Assembly (NCBI GenBank): GCA_949152475.1
Contig: OX424561.1
Span: 4,588,001-4,652,000 of the forward strand
From: Terebella lapidaria
Lineage: Eukaryota > Annelida > Polychaeta > Terebellida > Terebellidae
Length of the DNA stretch: 64,000 nt
Direction of reading: 5' to 3'
Of the stretch, positions 47,101 to 59,010 are shown piece after piece. Numbering within the stretch: the stretch's first letter is position 1; each line of letters begins with the position of its first letter. The notes under the pieces are model-generated. The model did not search any database. It was not told where the DNA came from and saw only the letters and a list, made by a program, of their open reading frames with translations. The translations under genes and the position numbers were made by a program.

Positions 47101-48705
47101 GGGGTGTCTATTAAGGAAGGAGTTCCTTACGTCGGTATGCTCTGCCAGCAGCTCCGGCCGACCCACGTTATTGGCTGCCGTGAACTCTGTCAAGGCGTCT
47201 GATTGGTTGATGCTGATGCTCGTCAGGTAGCGCACGCTCAGTGTCGTGTCGGGTGCAAACAGAGTGATTGTGGGCGGCACTTTGGTCCAGTACTGGTGAA
47301 TGACGGGAATACCGCTGGTATCGGTTTCGGGTTCCAAGATAGGCCCGGATGTGTAACTGAAAAATATCATATAGATGTTTGACTCACAAGGACAGATTTA
47401 TAAGGTAATATCATAACATGTTGACATATGATATTTGAAAGTCAAAACTTGCAAAATGAAGCACGCTAAATCCCTATTAATTGCTGGGTATAGTATGCCT
47501 GAATACTTATGAAAATATCTATGAAATGAAAAAGAGATTTCTCACAATGTATCGACGTCGTAGTCGACTGTGTCGAGGTCGATGTCGGGGCTGGGCGGGC
47601 CCTGGTTCAGCTCTAGCGGAATGATGATGTCGCCGCTGACACCGGTCTGTCGGGTCACCGTCATCTCGTTCACGAGGATGCGCGTGCGTGTTCTATGCGC
47701 GTAGATCCTCTGCTCAGCTAGGTACGACTGCGTCTCAAACTCTCCCAGGAACACACCTAGGGGATAGTTACTTTCGCTTTGACCATTATGGTTAGGCAGA
47801 ATCTTTATCAATAATACAAACGAGTGGCCTTGAAAGTATGTATCAACCTATCAGCACCAACACAACCGGATTTTAATGATAACCATGACAAATCCAAAAT
47901 ACAACGTTTCAGAATAGGAGCAAATCCCATCCAAATATTTTATCCAAAGACACACTAGCGTCATCGGGGGCAGACAGTGTGTGAAATATAGTTATTTCTA
48001 CTGTACACCTGGTACATGCAACTGCGTGTGTGTGTTTCAAACAATTTAGAAGTTCGAAACAAACCGTGTGAAACAGATAAGTAAGTAAGTAAGCCTCACA
48101 GGGCCTATAAGTCACTACTAATGTTTTTTGTTACAGTTATATATGACAGACTGGCGTAATTCCCATGCTTTACTTAAATTTAAAGTGCTGACTGGTAAGT
48201 GACACGTACCTGTGCTCATGTCCAGTGTGTAGAGCGTGCTGATTGGTTGATCAAGGCTCATGCTGACCGCCGCGGTCGAGGGCACACGTGCGCGGTGACT
48301 GGTGTTAGTGTAGCCGTTGTACACGTTATTGACGTAAATCGTATCCAAGTACACCTGCGTGGCCACGTGCCCGTTGCCAACCCCAGGGACCAGGCGTGTG
48401 TCCGTCGGCATCCTGTGTGTACATTTCCAAGCGGTGTTTTGAGCATGTGTTCCGCATGTGGCACAGAATATTTAATATTTCTGGCTCTGGTTTTCTCCTG
48501 AACACACATCATACAGTTCTGGGTCGATATTTTACATTTTGTGAAATTAGTGAATTTTGTTTCTTCTCAATTATTTTGAGGTGTTGAAAGTAACCAAACA
48601 GCTATGGAATGCTCACGTGTCCGTCTGCATCATCCAGGTATCGACCTGGCCCCGTGTCACCATGACAGCGTGCGTTATAATCAGCAATGGTAAGATCCTG
48701 GACAT
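41180..48705 (-). CDS. PGGHG: protein-glucosylgalactosylhydroxylysine glucosidase (GH65), complete
   Basis: Twelve minus-strand exons: 48617-48705, 48210-48412, 47546-47756, 47131-47356, 45543-45699, 44389-44622, 43909-44118, 43517-43628, 42675-42796, 42421-42521, 41990-42121 and 41180-41587. All have GT-AG borders and phases agree, giving 734 residues (human about 737). The enzyme removes glucose from the glucosyl-galactosyl-hydroxylysine units of collagen. Landmarks are GNGHVATQVYLDTIYVNNVYNG (partly; residues ~40-62), GLSPGG, GHVFWDMDTW (D320/D322, matching the human catalytic Asp region), GVMGPDE (E449, matching the human catalytic Glu), TWSMHTVGWLEL, and FSEK at ~600-603, whose E602 may be the third catalytic acid (alignment from memory). 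The first 20 residues (MSRILPLLIITHAVMVTRGQ) look like a signal peptide, unlike the human cytosolic form. The intron at 45700-47130 carries an AGGTCA-unit element, and another has 16 consecutive G. Confidence 0.93.
43825..43840. repeat. run of 16 G in a glucosidase intron
   Basis: Homopolymer G on the plus strand (C on the transcribed sense strand) about 70 bases downstream of a donor site. Confidence 0.9.
46150..47065. mobile_element. AGGTCA-unit element inside a glucosidase intron
   Basis: The head is AAAAAATGGGCCCAAGGTC. Several units have GTGACCTTGAGAATAAGG and TTCAAGGTCACGAGAATAT, and the tail has GACGGACACAACG. Same family as at 25.1 and 35.9 kb, in the same orientation on the plus strand, antisense to the gene. 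Confidence 0.65.
47880..48090 (-). repeat. interspersed repeat copy in a glucosidase intron
   Basis: The minus strand reads ACACTGTCTGCCCCCGATGA and CTAGTGTGTCTTTGGATAAA, matching the family at 31.9 kb, preceded by a CTTACTTACTTA tract. Confidence 0.65.
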
Positions 48706-49514
48706 AGAAATATTATGTATTCCATTCTGAATGACACGGAAGAATAGGACATATAATTAATTTTATTCATTGAAGACCCTCAATCCAGGATGATCGATTT
48801 GAATTTGAGTGCAGTTTGGACTCGACGCCGCACACATTCACACAATGTTTGCCTGTGCTATCAGCAAATGTCACACACCATGCGGTCAAGTTCAATCGAA
48901 TTAGATTGTTTGAAACATACTGGTAATTAGAGTGGTAATGCAGCAACTGAACACTCACATGGTCATGGTGATGGACGATACCTTGACGTTACTTTATGTG
49001 GTAATTCCTGCATACATATAGGCTACACATTCATAACACAACGGACTCGAGATAAAGATCTTGCAAGATGAAAACAGGATAAACTATATTTTTGGACAAA
49101 CCTGTTAATTTCCCACAAATATTTGAACACATTGTAACGATAAAGTGAGTGTGTTCATGTAAACATGCTTCAGATAAATGCATAACTAACAAATGTGAAA
49201 TCGTTCACAGATGTGAAAACCCGAAAATGAGAAAGCAATCACCCACAAATGTGGAGAAAGATCCATAAAAAGTGTAAAAATGACCTAAAATATGATACCA
49301 CAAACTCCCCACCCTTCTGACTCGGTATTCCAATGATAAAGTCATTGATTGTTTGTCAAATATGTATCCCCTATGTCCTCTCGGTATATAGATGAAGCCT
49401 AGAGGGCACAGTTGTGGAAGATCTTGATTTATTAGTTGAAAAGATGTCCAAACTATTTCCGTCCCGAGGGTGAATGACAGCCATTTCAGACGCTCCGCTT
49501 CGCTCAGGCTGTTG
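48706..49514. other. 5' flank of the glucosidase gene and satellite edge
   Basis: The promoter region of the glucosidase should lie here, but no TATA element was evident. From ~49160 there are ACAAATGTG/CACCCACAAATGTGG motifs that recur inverted at 54.83-54.95 kb on the other side of the satellite. Confidence 0.4.
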
Positions 49515-52500
49515 GACGTTATGATACCAAAAACTCACCACCCCTTCGACTCGGTACTGTAGTTTTCATGCACCTATTCCGTATGGATTTGTTGGACGTT
49601 ATGATACCATAAACTCGCCACCCCTTCGACTCGGCACTGTAGTTTTCATGCACCTATTCCGTAGGAATTTGTTGGACGTTATGATACCATAAACTCGCCA
49701 CCCTTTTGACTCGGTACTAAAGTTTTCATGCACCTATTCCGTACATGGATTTGTTGGACATTATGCTACCATAAACTCGCCACCCTTTTGACTCGGAACT
49801 GTAGTTTTCATGCACCTATTCCGTGGGGATTTGTTGGACGTTATGATACCATAAACTAGTCACCGTTTTGACTGGGTACTGTGGTTTCCATGCACCTATT
49901 CCGCACATGGATTTGTTGGACGTTATGATACCATAAACTCGCCACCCTTTTGACTGGGTACCGTCGTTTCCATGCACCTATTCCGTGGGGATTTGTTGGA
50001 CGTTATGATACCATAAACTCGTCACCGTTTTGACTGGGTACTGTGGTTTCCATGCACCTATTCCGTGGGGATTTGTTGGACGTTTTGATACCAGAAACTC
50101 GCCACCGTTTTGACTGGGTACTGTGGTTTTTATGCAAATATTCCGTACATGGATTTTTTGGACGTTTTGATTCCTAAACTCACCAATGTTTTGACCATGG
50201 ACGTAAAAGAGACTGCTCTCTCTGTCTTTTACGTCCATGTTTTGACTCGGTACTGTGGTTTTCATGCACCCATTCCGTATGGATTTGTTGAAAGTTATGA
50301 TACCATAAACTCGCCACCGTTTTGACTGGGTACTGTGGTTTTCATGCACCTATTCTGCACATGGATTTGTTGGAGGTTATGATACCATAAACTCGTCACC
50401 GTTTTGATTGGATATTGTAGTTTTCATGCACCTATTCCGCACATGGATTTGCTGGACGTTATGATACCATAAACTCGCCACCGTTTTGACTGAGTACTGT
50501 GGTTTTCATGCACCTATTCCGCACATGGATTTGTTGGAGGTTATGATACCATTAACTCGTCACCGTTTTGATTGGATATTGTAGTTTTCATGCACCTATT
50601 CCGTACATGGATTTGTTGGACGTTATGATACCATAAGCTCGCCACAGTTTTGACTGGGTACTGTGGTTTTCATGCACCTATTCCGTGGGGATTTGTTGGA
50701 CGTTATGATGCCATAAACTCGTCACCGTTTTGACTGGGTACTGTGGTTTTCATGCATCTATTCCGTAGGGGTTTGTTAAATGTTTTGATATTATAAACTC
50801 GCCACCGTTTTGACTGGGTACTGTGGTTTTTATGCAAATATTCCGTACATGGATTTTTTTGGACGTTATGATTCCTAAACTCACCAATGTTTTGACCATG
50901 GACCTAAAAGAGACTGCTCTCTCTGTCTTTTACGTCCATGTTTTGACTCGGTACTGTGGTTTTCATGCACCCATTCCGTATGGATTTGTTGAGAGTTATG
51001 ATACCATAAACTCGCCACCGTTTTGACTAGGTACTTGGGTTTTCCTGCACCTATTCAGCACATGGATTTGTTGAAGGTTATGATACCATAAACTCGTCAT
51101 CGTTTTGATTGGATATTGTGTTTTTGATACACCTATTCCGCACATGGATTTGCTGGACGTTATGATACCATAAACTCGCCACCGTTTTGACTGGGTACTG
51201 TGGTTTTCATGCAGCTATTCCGCACATGGATTTGTTGGAGGTTATGATACCATAAACTCGTCACCGTTTTGATTGGATATTGGATATAGTTTTCATGCAC
51301 CTAGTCCGTACATGGATTTGTTGGACGTTATGATACCATAAACTCGCAACCGTTTTGACTGGGTACTGTGGTTTTCATGCAGCTATTCCGCACATGGATT
51401 TGTTGGGGGTTGCGATACCATAAATTCGTCACCGTTTTGATTGGATATTGGACATTGTTTTGATGCACCTATTCCGTACATGGATTTGTTGGAGGTTATG
51501 ATACCATAAACTCGTCACCGTTTTGATTGGATATTGGATATTGTTTTCATGCACCTATTCTGTACATGGATTTGTTGGACGTTATGATACCATAAACTCG
51601 CCACAGTTTTGACTGGGTACTGTGGTTTTCATGCACCTATTCCGTGGGGATTTGTTGGACGTTATGATACCATAAACTCGTCACCGTTTTGACTGGGTAC
51701 TGTGGTTTTCATGCATCTATTCCGTAGCGGTTTGTTAAATGTTTTGATATTATAAACTCGCCACCGTTTTGACTGGGTACTGTGGTTTTTATGCAAATAT
51801 TCCGTACATGGATTTTTTGGACGTTATGATTCCTGAACTCACCAATGTTTTGACCATGGACGTAAAAGAGACTGCTCTCTCTGTCTTTTACGTCCATGTT
51901 TTGACTCGGTACTGTGGTTTTCATGCACCCATTCCGTATGGATTTGTTGAGAGTTATGATACCATAAACTCGCCACCGTTTTGACTGGGTACTTGGGTTT
52001 TCATGCACCTATTCAGCACATGGATTTGTTGAAGGTTATGATACCATAAACTCGTCACCGTTTTGATTGGATATTGTGTTTTTGATACACCTATTCCGCA
52101 CATGGATTTGCTGGACGTTATGATACCATAAACTCGCCACCGTTTTGACTGGGTACTGTGGTTTTCATGCAGCTATTCCGCACATGGATTTGTTGGAGGT
52201 TATGATACCATAAACTCGCCACCGTTTTGATTGGATATTGTAGTTTTCATGCACCTATTCCGCACATGGATTTGCTGGACGTTATGATACCATAAACTCG
52301 CCACCGTTTTGACTGGGTACTGTGGTTTTCATGCACCTATTCCGCACATGGATTTGTTGGAGGTTATGATACCATAAACTTGTCACCGTTTTGATTGGAT
52401 ATTGTAGTTTTCATGCACCTATTCCGCACATGGATTTGCTGGACGTTATGATACCATAAACTCGCCACCGTTTTGACTGGGTACTGTGGTTCTCATGCCC

Positions 52501-53981
52501 CTATTCCGCACATGGATTTGTTGGAGGTTATGATACCATAAACTCGTCACCGTTTTGATTGGATATTGGATATTGTTTTCATGCACCTATTCCATACATG
52601 GATTTGTTGGACGTTATGATACCATAAACCCGCAACCATTTTGACTGGGTACTGTGGTTTTCATGCAGCTATTCCGCACATGGATTTGTTGGAGGTTGTG
52701 ATACCATAAATTCGTCACCGTTTTGATTGGATATTGGATATTGTTTTCATGCACCTATTCCGTACATGGATTTGTTGGACGTTATGATACCATAAACTCG
52801 CCACCGTTTTGACTGGGTACTGTGGTTTTCATGCAGCTATTCCGCACATGGATTTGTTGGAGGTTATGATACCATAAACTCGTCAACGTTTGATTGGATA
52901 TATTGTAGTTTTCATGCACCTATTCCGCACATGGATTTGCTGGACGTTATGATACCATAAACTCGCCACCGTTCTGACTGTTTACTGTGGTTTTCATGCA
53001 CCTATTCCTCACATGGATTTGCTGGACGTTATGATACCATAAACTCGCCACCGTTTTGACTTCGTACTGTGGTTTCCATGCACCTATTCCGCGCATGGAT
53101 TTGTTGGAGGTTATGATACCATAAACTCGCCACCGTTTTGATTTGATATTGTAGTTTCCATGCACGTATTCCGCACATGGATTTGCTGGACGTTATACCA
53201 TAAACTCGCCACCGTTTTGACTGGGTACTGTGGTTTTCATGCACATATTCCGCACATGGATTTGTAGGAGGTGATGATACCATAAACTCGTCACCGTTTT
53301 GATTAGATATTGTAGTTTTCATGCACCTATTCCGCACATGGATTTGCTGGACGTTATGATACCATAAACTCGCCACCGTTTTGACTGGGTACTGTGGTTT
53401 TCATGCACATATTCCGCACATGGATTTGTAGGAGGTGATGATACCATAAACTCGTTACCGTTTTGATTGGATATTGTAGTTTTCATGCACCTATTCCGCA
53501 CATGGATTTGTTGGAGGTTATGATATCATAAACTCGTCACCGTTTTGATTGGATATTGTAGTTTTCATGCACCTATTCCGCACATGGATTTGCTGGACGT
53601 TATGATACCATAAACTCGCCACCGTTTTGACTGGGTACTGTGGTTTTCATGCACATATTCCGCACATGGATTTGTAGGAGGTGATGATACCATAAATGAT
53701 ACCATTGGATATTGTAGTTTTCATGCACCTATTCCGCACATGGATTTGTTGGAGGTTATGATACCATAAACTCGTCACCGTTTTGATTGGATATTGTAGT
53801 TTTCATGCACCTATTCCGCACATGGATTTGCTGGACGTTATGATACCATAAACTCTCCACCGTTTTGACTGGGTACTGTGGTTTTCATGCACCTATTCCG
53901 CACATGGATTTGTTGGAGGTTATACCATAAACTCGTCACCGTTTTGACTCGGTGCTATAGTCTTCATGCACCTATTCCGTT
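49515..53981. repeat. satellite array of ~82-bp units with higher-order structure
   Basis: Roughly 50 units of consensus GGATTTGTTGGACGTTATGA, TACCATAAACTCGCCACCG, TTTTGACTGGGTACTGTGG and TTTTCATGCACCTATTCCGC. Two main variants alternate: one with GACGTT…CTCGCC…GACTGGGTACTGTGG, the other with GAGGTT…CTCGTC…GATTGGATATTGTAG, so the working repeat is a dimer. A longer unit containing a hairpin (CATGGACGTAAAAGAGAC facing its complement) appears three times, near 50196, 50897 and 51854. Open frames across the array are by-products of the repetition. Confidence 0.95.
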
Positions 53982-54000
53982 GGGGGGGGGGGGGGGGGGG
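53982..54000. repeat. run of 19 G at the end of the satellite
   Basis: The array stops at CCTATTCCGTT and goes straight into 19 G. Confidence 0.9.
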
Positions 54001-54998
54001 CTGTGTGTTTTATCTAAATTGGGCAGTTGAATACCAATACCTTAGGTACAGTAACGGTAGAAATAACTACATTTTACACACCGTCTGCCCCTGTTGACGC
54101 CAGTGTGTCTTGGATTAAAATGTTTGATCGGGCTTTGTTTCTATTCCAGAAGCGTTTATTCTACGCGTTTGTTACTGTGATTTATACATCTGTAAGCCTA
54201 TATTGTTAGATTTATTAGAATATTAGACTATTAAATCTATTAGAATGGTGTCCTCTTAAAACAACATGTGTTGTGTTTTTTTTTGTTTGGGGTATTGAAA
54301 CAAAGTGAATCTTTTCGGTCCTAGTGGCGTCTATTCCAAATAGAAACTTGCGACAGTCTAAATCTGAACCAGAGGATTCAGGGTCAAATATTGTTTTTCT
54401 CAAGACAAAATCATGAGACAAGAAAATTTGAAAGAATTTTTGAAATTGAACATTTCTGTAATGAAGTATGGCACAAGCAGGGTGTTAATTAAGAAGTGAA
54501 ACTGTCTCTCGCTGAATATTAGTGGCAACTAGAAAAAATGGGCTCTCGGCCATAAAGATCATGAGATGGATACAATTACATCAAAACTGACCTAAATTGC
54601 GGTCAAACTGAACCTTTGCCCATTAGATATCTGAAAGAGTTTAATCAAATTTCACAACAAGCATTCTCCATCCCCTTTGATATTTACTCAAGAAATACTG
54701 TACATGGCAATTATCATGTAAGTCTTACATTGTATCAGATACTCAAACGCAAAACAACCCCATCCCCTTTTATATTTACCCAAAACATATATAAAATGGA
54801 ATTCATCATGTTCCATTTTCATATTTGAGGTTGGATTTTTTTCACATTTGTGGGTGAAGTTTATTTTTTTATAATTGTGGATGGAGATTCTCATATTTGT
54901 GGGTGAATTTATTTTCACATTTATGGGAGTTTTAATATTTGTAGGTTCAAGATACGTTGTTGGTCAACCAGACGTACGGTATCTAGGGTATAGTAGCT
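54001..54998. other. repeat-rich stretch between the satellite and a candidate gene
   Basis: Contains an interspersed repeat copy at 54050-54200 (TCTGCCCCTGTTGACGCCAG), a short element head (AAAAAATGGGCTCTCGGCC near 54535) and the inverted ACATTTGTGGGTG motifs at 54830-54950. A minus-strand segment near 54345-54385 follows a possible acceptor (GGTTCAG) and ends at a stop in the phase the upstream exon needs; it may be a terminal exon, weakly supported. Confidence 0.4.
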
Positions 54999-55003
54999 CT
55001 CAC

Positions 55004-55924
55004 CTGACGATCACACTGTATGTGAATGTGAACTTTTCGTTTTTGCCGCCAATTGTGCGATCGCACAGGTGGCACCCGTCATGAATCCCTAGAGTTTAAG
55101 TGATATTGGCAGTAAGTTATGGATTTTTCCATACCTTTCTGATCGAACGAAGAAAACATAACAGTTATATATCTGCACTTGTATGCCCAAACAGATGCCC
55201 CTTTCTGAATGATTTCGTTGCGAGTTTCTGGTGGAGATATTTGAGTTCGTTCACATTACCGCCATTCTCGGTGCTCTGTAGATGCGATGCGATGCGAGTC
55301 CAACTTACTCGCATATGTTCGATCCAATCGAGCGTGCACTAGGTTAAGTCAGAGGTAACTCTGAGTGGCGCTCAAAACAAAAGAAAAGCGGCGGCTAGTA
55401 CTGTCATATGCTTGATTTATCCATCTGGTCAAGCATAGTTAGTTTTGTAACCTATTTTTCTGAGACCACAGGCATGAATGTATTCGATTTAGAAAAAAAT
55501 AGTTTCCCTGCCAATATCACTTTGATATGCAAACAAGTCTTGCAGACTGCCTGCGGGAATATGGTATGTATGTTTCGTATAAAAGAATAGAAATCCATCA
55601 AACGCGGATGGAAAGAAATGGAAATAATCCGAATGGAAAGAAAAGTACTTTTTATTTGTGCCTGCATATATATAGGGTAGTTATGAGAAAAATTATTGGT
55701 ATATTTAACGTTTATATAAACGTATTTATATTCTAGATTATATATATTTCTAATTTTACAGTACAGCGCGTTTGATTACATTGTAGCATCGCATTGAATG
55801 ACCGGTACCCTCTAATCTTAGGTGGGGATAGACAATTAATGGCACACACCTTGTCAAGGGTGTTAGTGAAGTAACACAATGACCCAGACCTCGGCGTGTG
55901 TGGAATCGTCAGTTCACCTTGCAC
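55004..55924 (-). CDS. three candidate exons of an unrecognised gene
   Basis: Minus-strand segments 55850-55924, 55179-55275 and 55004-55088 each read as protein-like sequence and join in compatible phases (0, then 1, ending in phase 2). The pieces include GELTIPHTPRSGSLCYFTNT, NGGNVNELKYLHQKLATKSF, and DGCHLCDRTIGG with KNEKFTFTYSVIV. Acceptors CTACAG and CTCTAG and donors AAG|GTGTGT and CAG|GTGAGA are good; the middle donor (ACAA|GTGCAG) is weak. About 85 residues in total. I do not recognise the family. The first exon has no start codon of its own, so more exons are expected to the right and left. Confidence 0.42.
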
Positions 55925-55929
55925 CTTTA

Positions 55930-57329
55930 TGCCTTTTTACATCTACGTGTAATGGATACAGTACTTGTATTTAGTTCCACGTGAAACTCCTCTTCAAATG
56001 AGTGGAATTTTCGTAAGAACTTGTTGTTGTCATAGTGTGTGATGTGAGTATAGTACCCCGATAGGGGAAGAGGGTATTGCATTTGGGTCTGTCTCCCTGT
56101 CTCCCTGTCTGCCTGTCTGTCTGTCTTATAGGGATGAAGTGGTATGGTGGTGGCTCGGTCCTACTCAATTTTTTTGTCAAAATCGAATAGAATTGGTTGC
56201 CATAGCAACCGAAAAAGTGAAAATCACATAATTGGCTATAACTCATGTTCTAATCAATATTATTTTTCCAACTATTTTTGTCTTTTTCTTTGTCCAATTC
56301 CCGATCGTATGGTGTATGGCCGATAGTCCTAAGAGCGTAACTCCCCACTGTCGCCCGAGGTCGAAAATTTGGGGGTCACGATTATACAACTTTTGAATGT
56401 TATAAGATTCAAGACCATATTGTGAAGCCAGCTTTCAATATTTTCGTCCAGATGATGTGTCTTGATAATAGAAACAATACTGTGAAATTTCACAGCTCAA
56501 TATTGAACGACAAGGTCAAGGTCATGAAAAAGGTCAAAATCAAAAAGTTGCAATAATCCCGCTTATATGCATGATTAATATTACCTATTCATTTTGCAAT
56601 TTTCTTTGATCCATTCCCCATGATTTACTACATGACCGATGATCGTACGATCAAAATTCCTTATTATCGCCCAAGGTCGAAAATGTAAGGGTCATCAGCT
56701 GAATTTTCCGATTCGTAATATCTCGAGTTGTAGTAATTCCAAAACCACTGGCGATATTCAATAAAATATTGAACATAACGTATGCAGTATAAATCTGAGA
56801 GCTTGCAACATTTGGGAGGTCAGTATCAAGAACTCAGGTCGTGGTCGAGAATATGGTCAAGATAGAAAAATCACAAGTACTTTATACTATTCATTTTATT
56901 AATGATTATTTCTCCCATGATTCTTGTATTTTATTCTTATCTATGACCAATTTCCCACCAAAATCCCTCATTTATCGCCCCGTGCTATGATGTAAAGGTC
57001 ATCAGCTTTAGTTTTAAGAACTCAATATGAAGGGGTGAGGGTCTGCAATCTCTGATTGTCTCGTTTACCTTGTTTAATATGGAAAATCGTTCACGAAAAT
57101 GATGCCTATTTTCATTGTCAATCCCTTTAACTGCCTTACTAAACAGTTTAATCCTGATGACGTCACGAATATATCCCAGTTGCATACTAATTTGGAAGAA
57201 ATAATTCTGGTCCCATCGAGTTTCAAACTGCTTTAAGTTTTGAACAAATTATGATATTGACATGATGTAAAGACAATTCTGCTCAGATCAACGTACGCTT
57301 CAATGCACGAACAACATATGTTCCCTTTA
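55930..57329. repeat. region of GGTC-rich ~300-bp direct repeats
   Basis: Starts with a GTCT microsatellite (56089-56127). Three diverged segments near 56300, 56610 and 56930 then share TCGCCCGAGGTCGAAAAT-like sequence, GGGTCA and CATGATTCC-type stretches. The middle of the first reads CAAGGTCAAGGTCATG. No gene recognised. It looks like another tandem-core interspersed element, different from the 132-bp family. Confidence 0.45.
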
Positions 57330-57480
57330 CTAACGAATTTATGCCGCCAGTTTGTCTTTGGATAAGTTAATTGGTGGGGCTTTGTTTCTGTTACGAAATG
57401 TTATTTACGTTTGCTATTGGCATCATCAAAACCTAGTTGTATTGGTGTAATAGATTGATACTTACATTTAATTTACTACT
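57330..57480 (+). repeat. interspersed repeat copy
   Basis: Carries GCCGCCAGTTTGTCTTTGG, GGCATCATCAAAACC and AGATTGATACTTACATTT, matching the 31.9-kb family. It ends a few bases before the foldback at 57490. Confidence 0.65.
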
Positions 57481-57489
57481 TGAAAATAT

Positions 57490-58417
57490 AAAATGTCCGT
57501 TCATTCAGTATATTCGCCAATATATTGGACTATATCGAAAAGAATGAGACACGTTTTGCTCTCCAATGAAATTTAAAGTGAGAACGGGATCAAAACCAGG
57601 CTGAATTAATTGGTGAACAATATTTTTAAAACAAAGTCGATTTCTCTATTTTCTTATGGAGATTTATCATGGGAGGGCTATAGCCATGTTTTGGGCCGCT
57701 GGGTTGTTGACTGCACACGAACGAACAGCCGCCCATAGCAACATCCATGTGACTTTCTTATACTATGTGACAGAATTTGTAATACTGGTAAGAATATACT
57801 CGGCTCTTCCGTTTTACAGACTTCAGTGCCTTCCCTTAATACCTTAAGCACATACATCACCAAATTATTTTCGGACGGTGTATTTGCTATGTCTCACCGG
57901 TCATGAGCTATTATGGTCATGGTCAACAGTCATGAGCTATAGTGGCTTGGGGACCCTATCAAGAATGTCAGCCAGAAATATAAAAATGTTCTTTTTGCAA
58001 TTCAAAAAACCATTCTAGACAATGTCACTCGTGTTCGCATGTGAATGAATGATTACATAATAGGGACCACAAACATTACAAAGATCGATCACAAAGTATG
58101 GAATTGGAATGGTCACACGCGTTTTGAGTGTTTTGGGCATTTTGAGATGGCCCCTATCAAAGTGTGCTGTGCCGGTCAGTCGGCTTTGTCGCAGTGCAGG
58201 CCTGGACACGGCGTTTGCCTTCCCATGTTAAATTTCCATAATAAAATAGAGAAATCGACTTTGTTTTGAAAATGTTGTTCACCACTTCATTCAGCCTGCA
58301 AAATCAGTTTGGTTTTGATCCCGTTCTCATTTTAAATTTCATTGGAGAGCACAACGTGTCTCATTCTTTTCGGTATAGTCCATTATGTTGGCGAATATAC
58401 TAAATGAACGGACATTA
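57490..58417. mobile_element. foldback MITE with ~200-bp arms
   Basis: The left arm AAATGTCCGTTCATTCAGTA… with GAGACACGTTTTGCTCTCC and AGTCGATTTCTCTATTTTC is mirrored at 58230-58417. The central 500 bp is unique and has no transposase-like frame. Confidence 0.75.
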
Positions 58418-59010
58418 TGCTCTGATTTTTCTAACTCGTTTACACCGTTTTTTGCCTTTCTTTCAGTCAAATTACTTCAAGAGAACTATTCAACTGAATA
58501 TTACATGTTTATGATGCAAACGGCAATAGATTTTCACAAACCCGGCTTCCGAAACGCTACATGTTTCTTTCAGAACACAAAATATCAATTAAAGTGAGGA
58601 TTTTCACTGTTAAAGGGCGCTGCCATATTGCCTCGTTCATTACGTAATTCAAGTGGACAAGTTCAAGTTAGGTACTGTGGGGGCGTGCGCTGCAGTATAT
58701 GTACCAATTGCATGCTGGGACGGTCCCATTCCTAACCCTCGCTCCCTGCATAAATCATCCGATAGACTCTTCCGTCACGTGCTCAAAATAAACAATGTCT
58801 GTTGACATGCAGACGAAAAGTTTTCAGGAGGAATTTATCATTGCAGTAGATTACAGTACTTTACCAGTTTCATGGTTGGAAGTCTGAAAGTTTGCAGAAA
58901 ATTGCCGTTTGGTCCCCAGGTGAGCTGTGCCAAGTTAAAAGACGATACGATTTAGCATCGCAAAAATATCGGCAAAAAACGGTGTAAATGAGTTAGAAAA
59001 ATCAGAGTAT
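58418..59010. mobile_element. foldback MITE, second copy of the 40.0-kb family
   Basis: The left end CTCTGATTTTTCTAACTCG plus TTTACACCGTTTTTTGCC is mirrored at the right by GGCAAAAAACGGTGTAAATG and AGTTAGAAAAATCAGAG. It abuts the previous foldback directly. Confidence 0.7.

Noticed and set aside
49978-53501. Many 60-123-codon frames across the satellite
   Set aside because: By-products of a repeat whose unit happens to lack stops in some frames.
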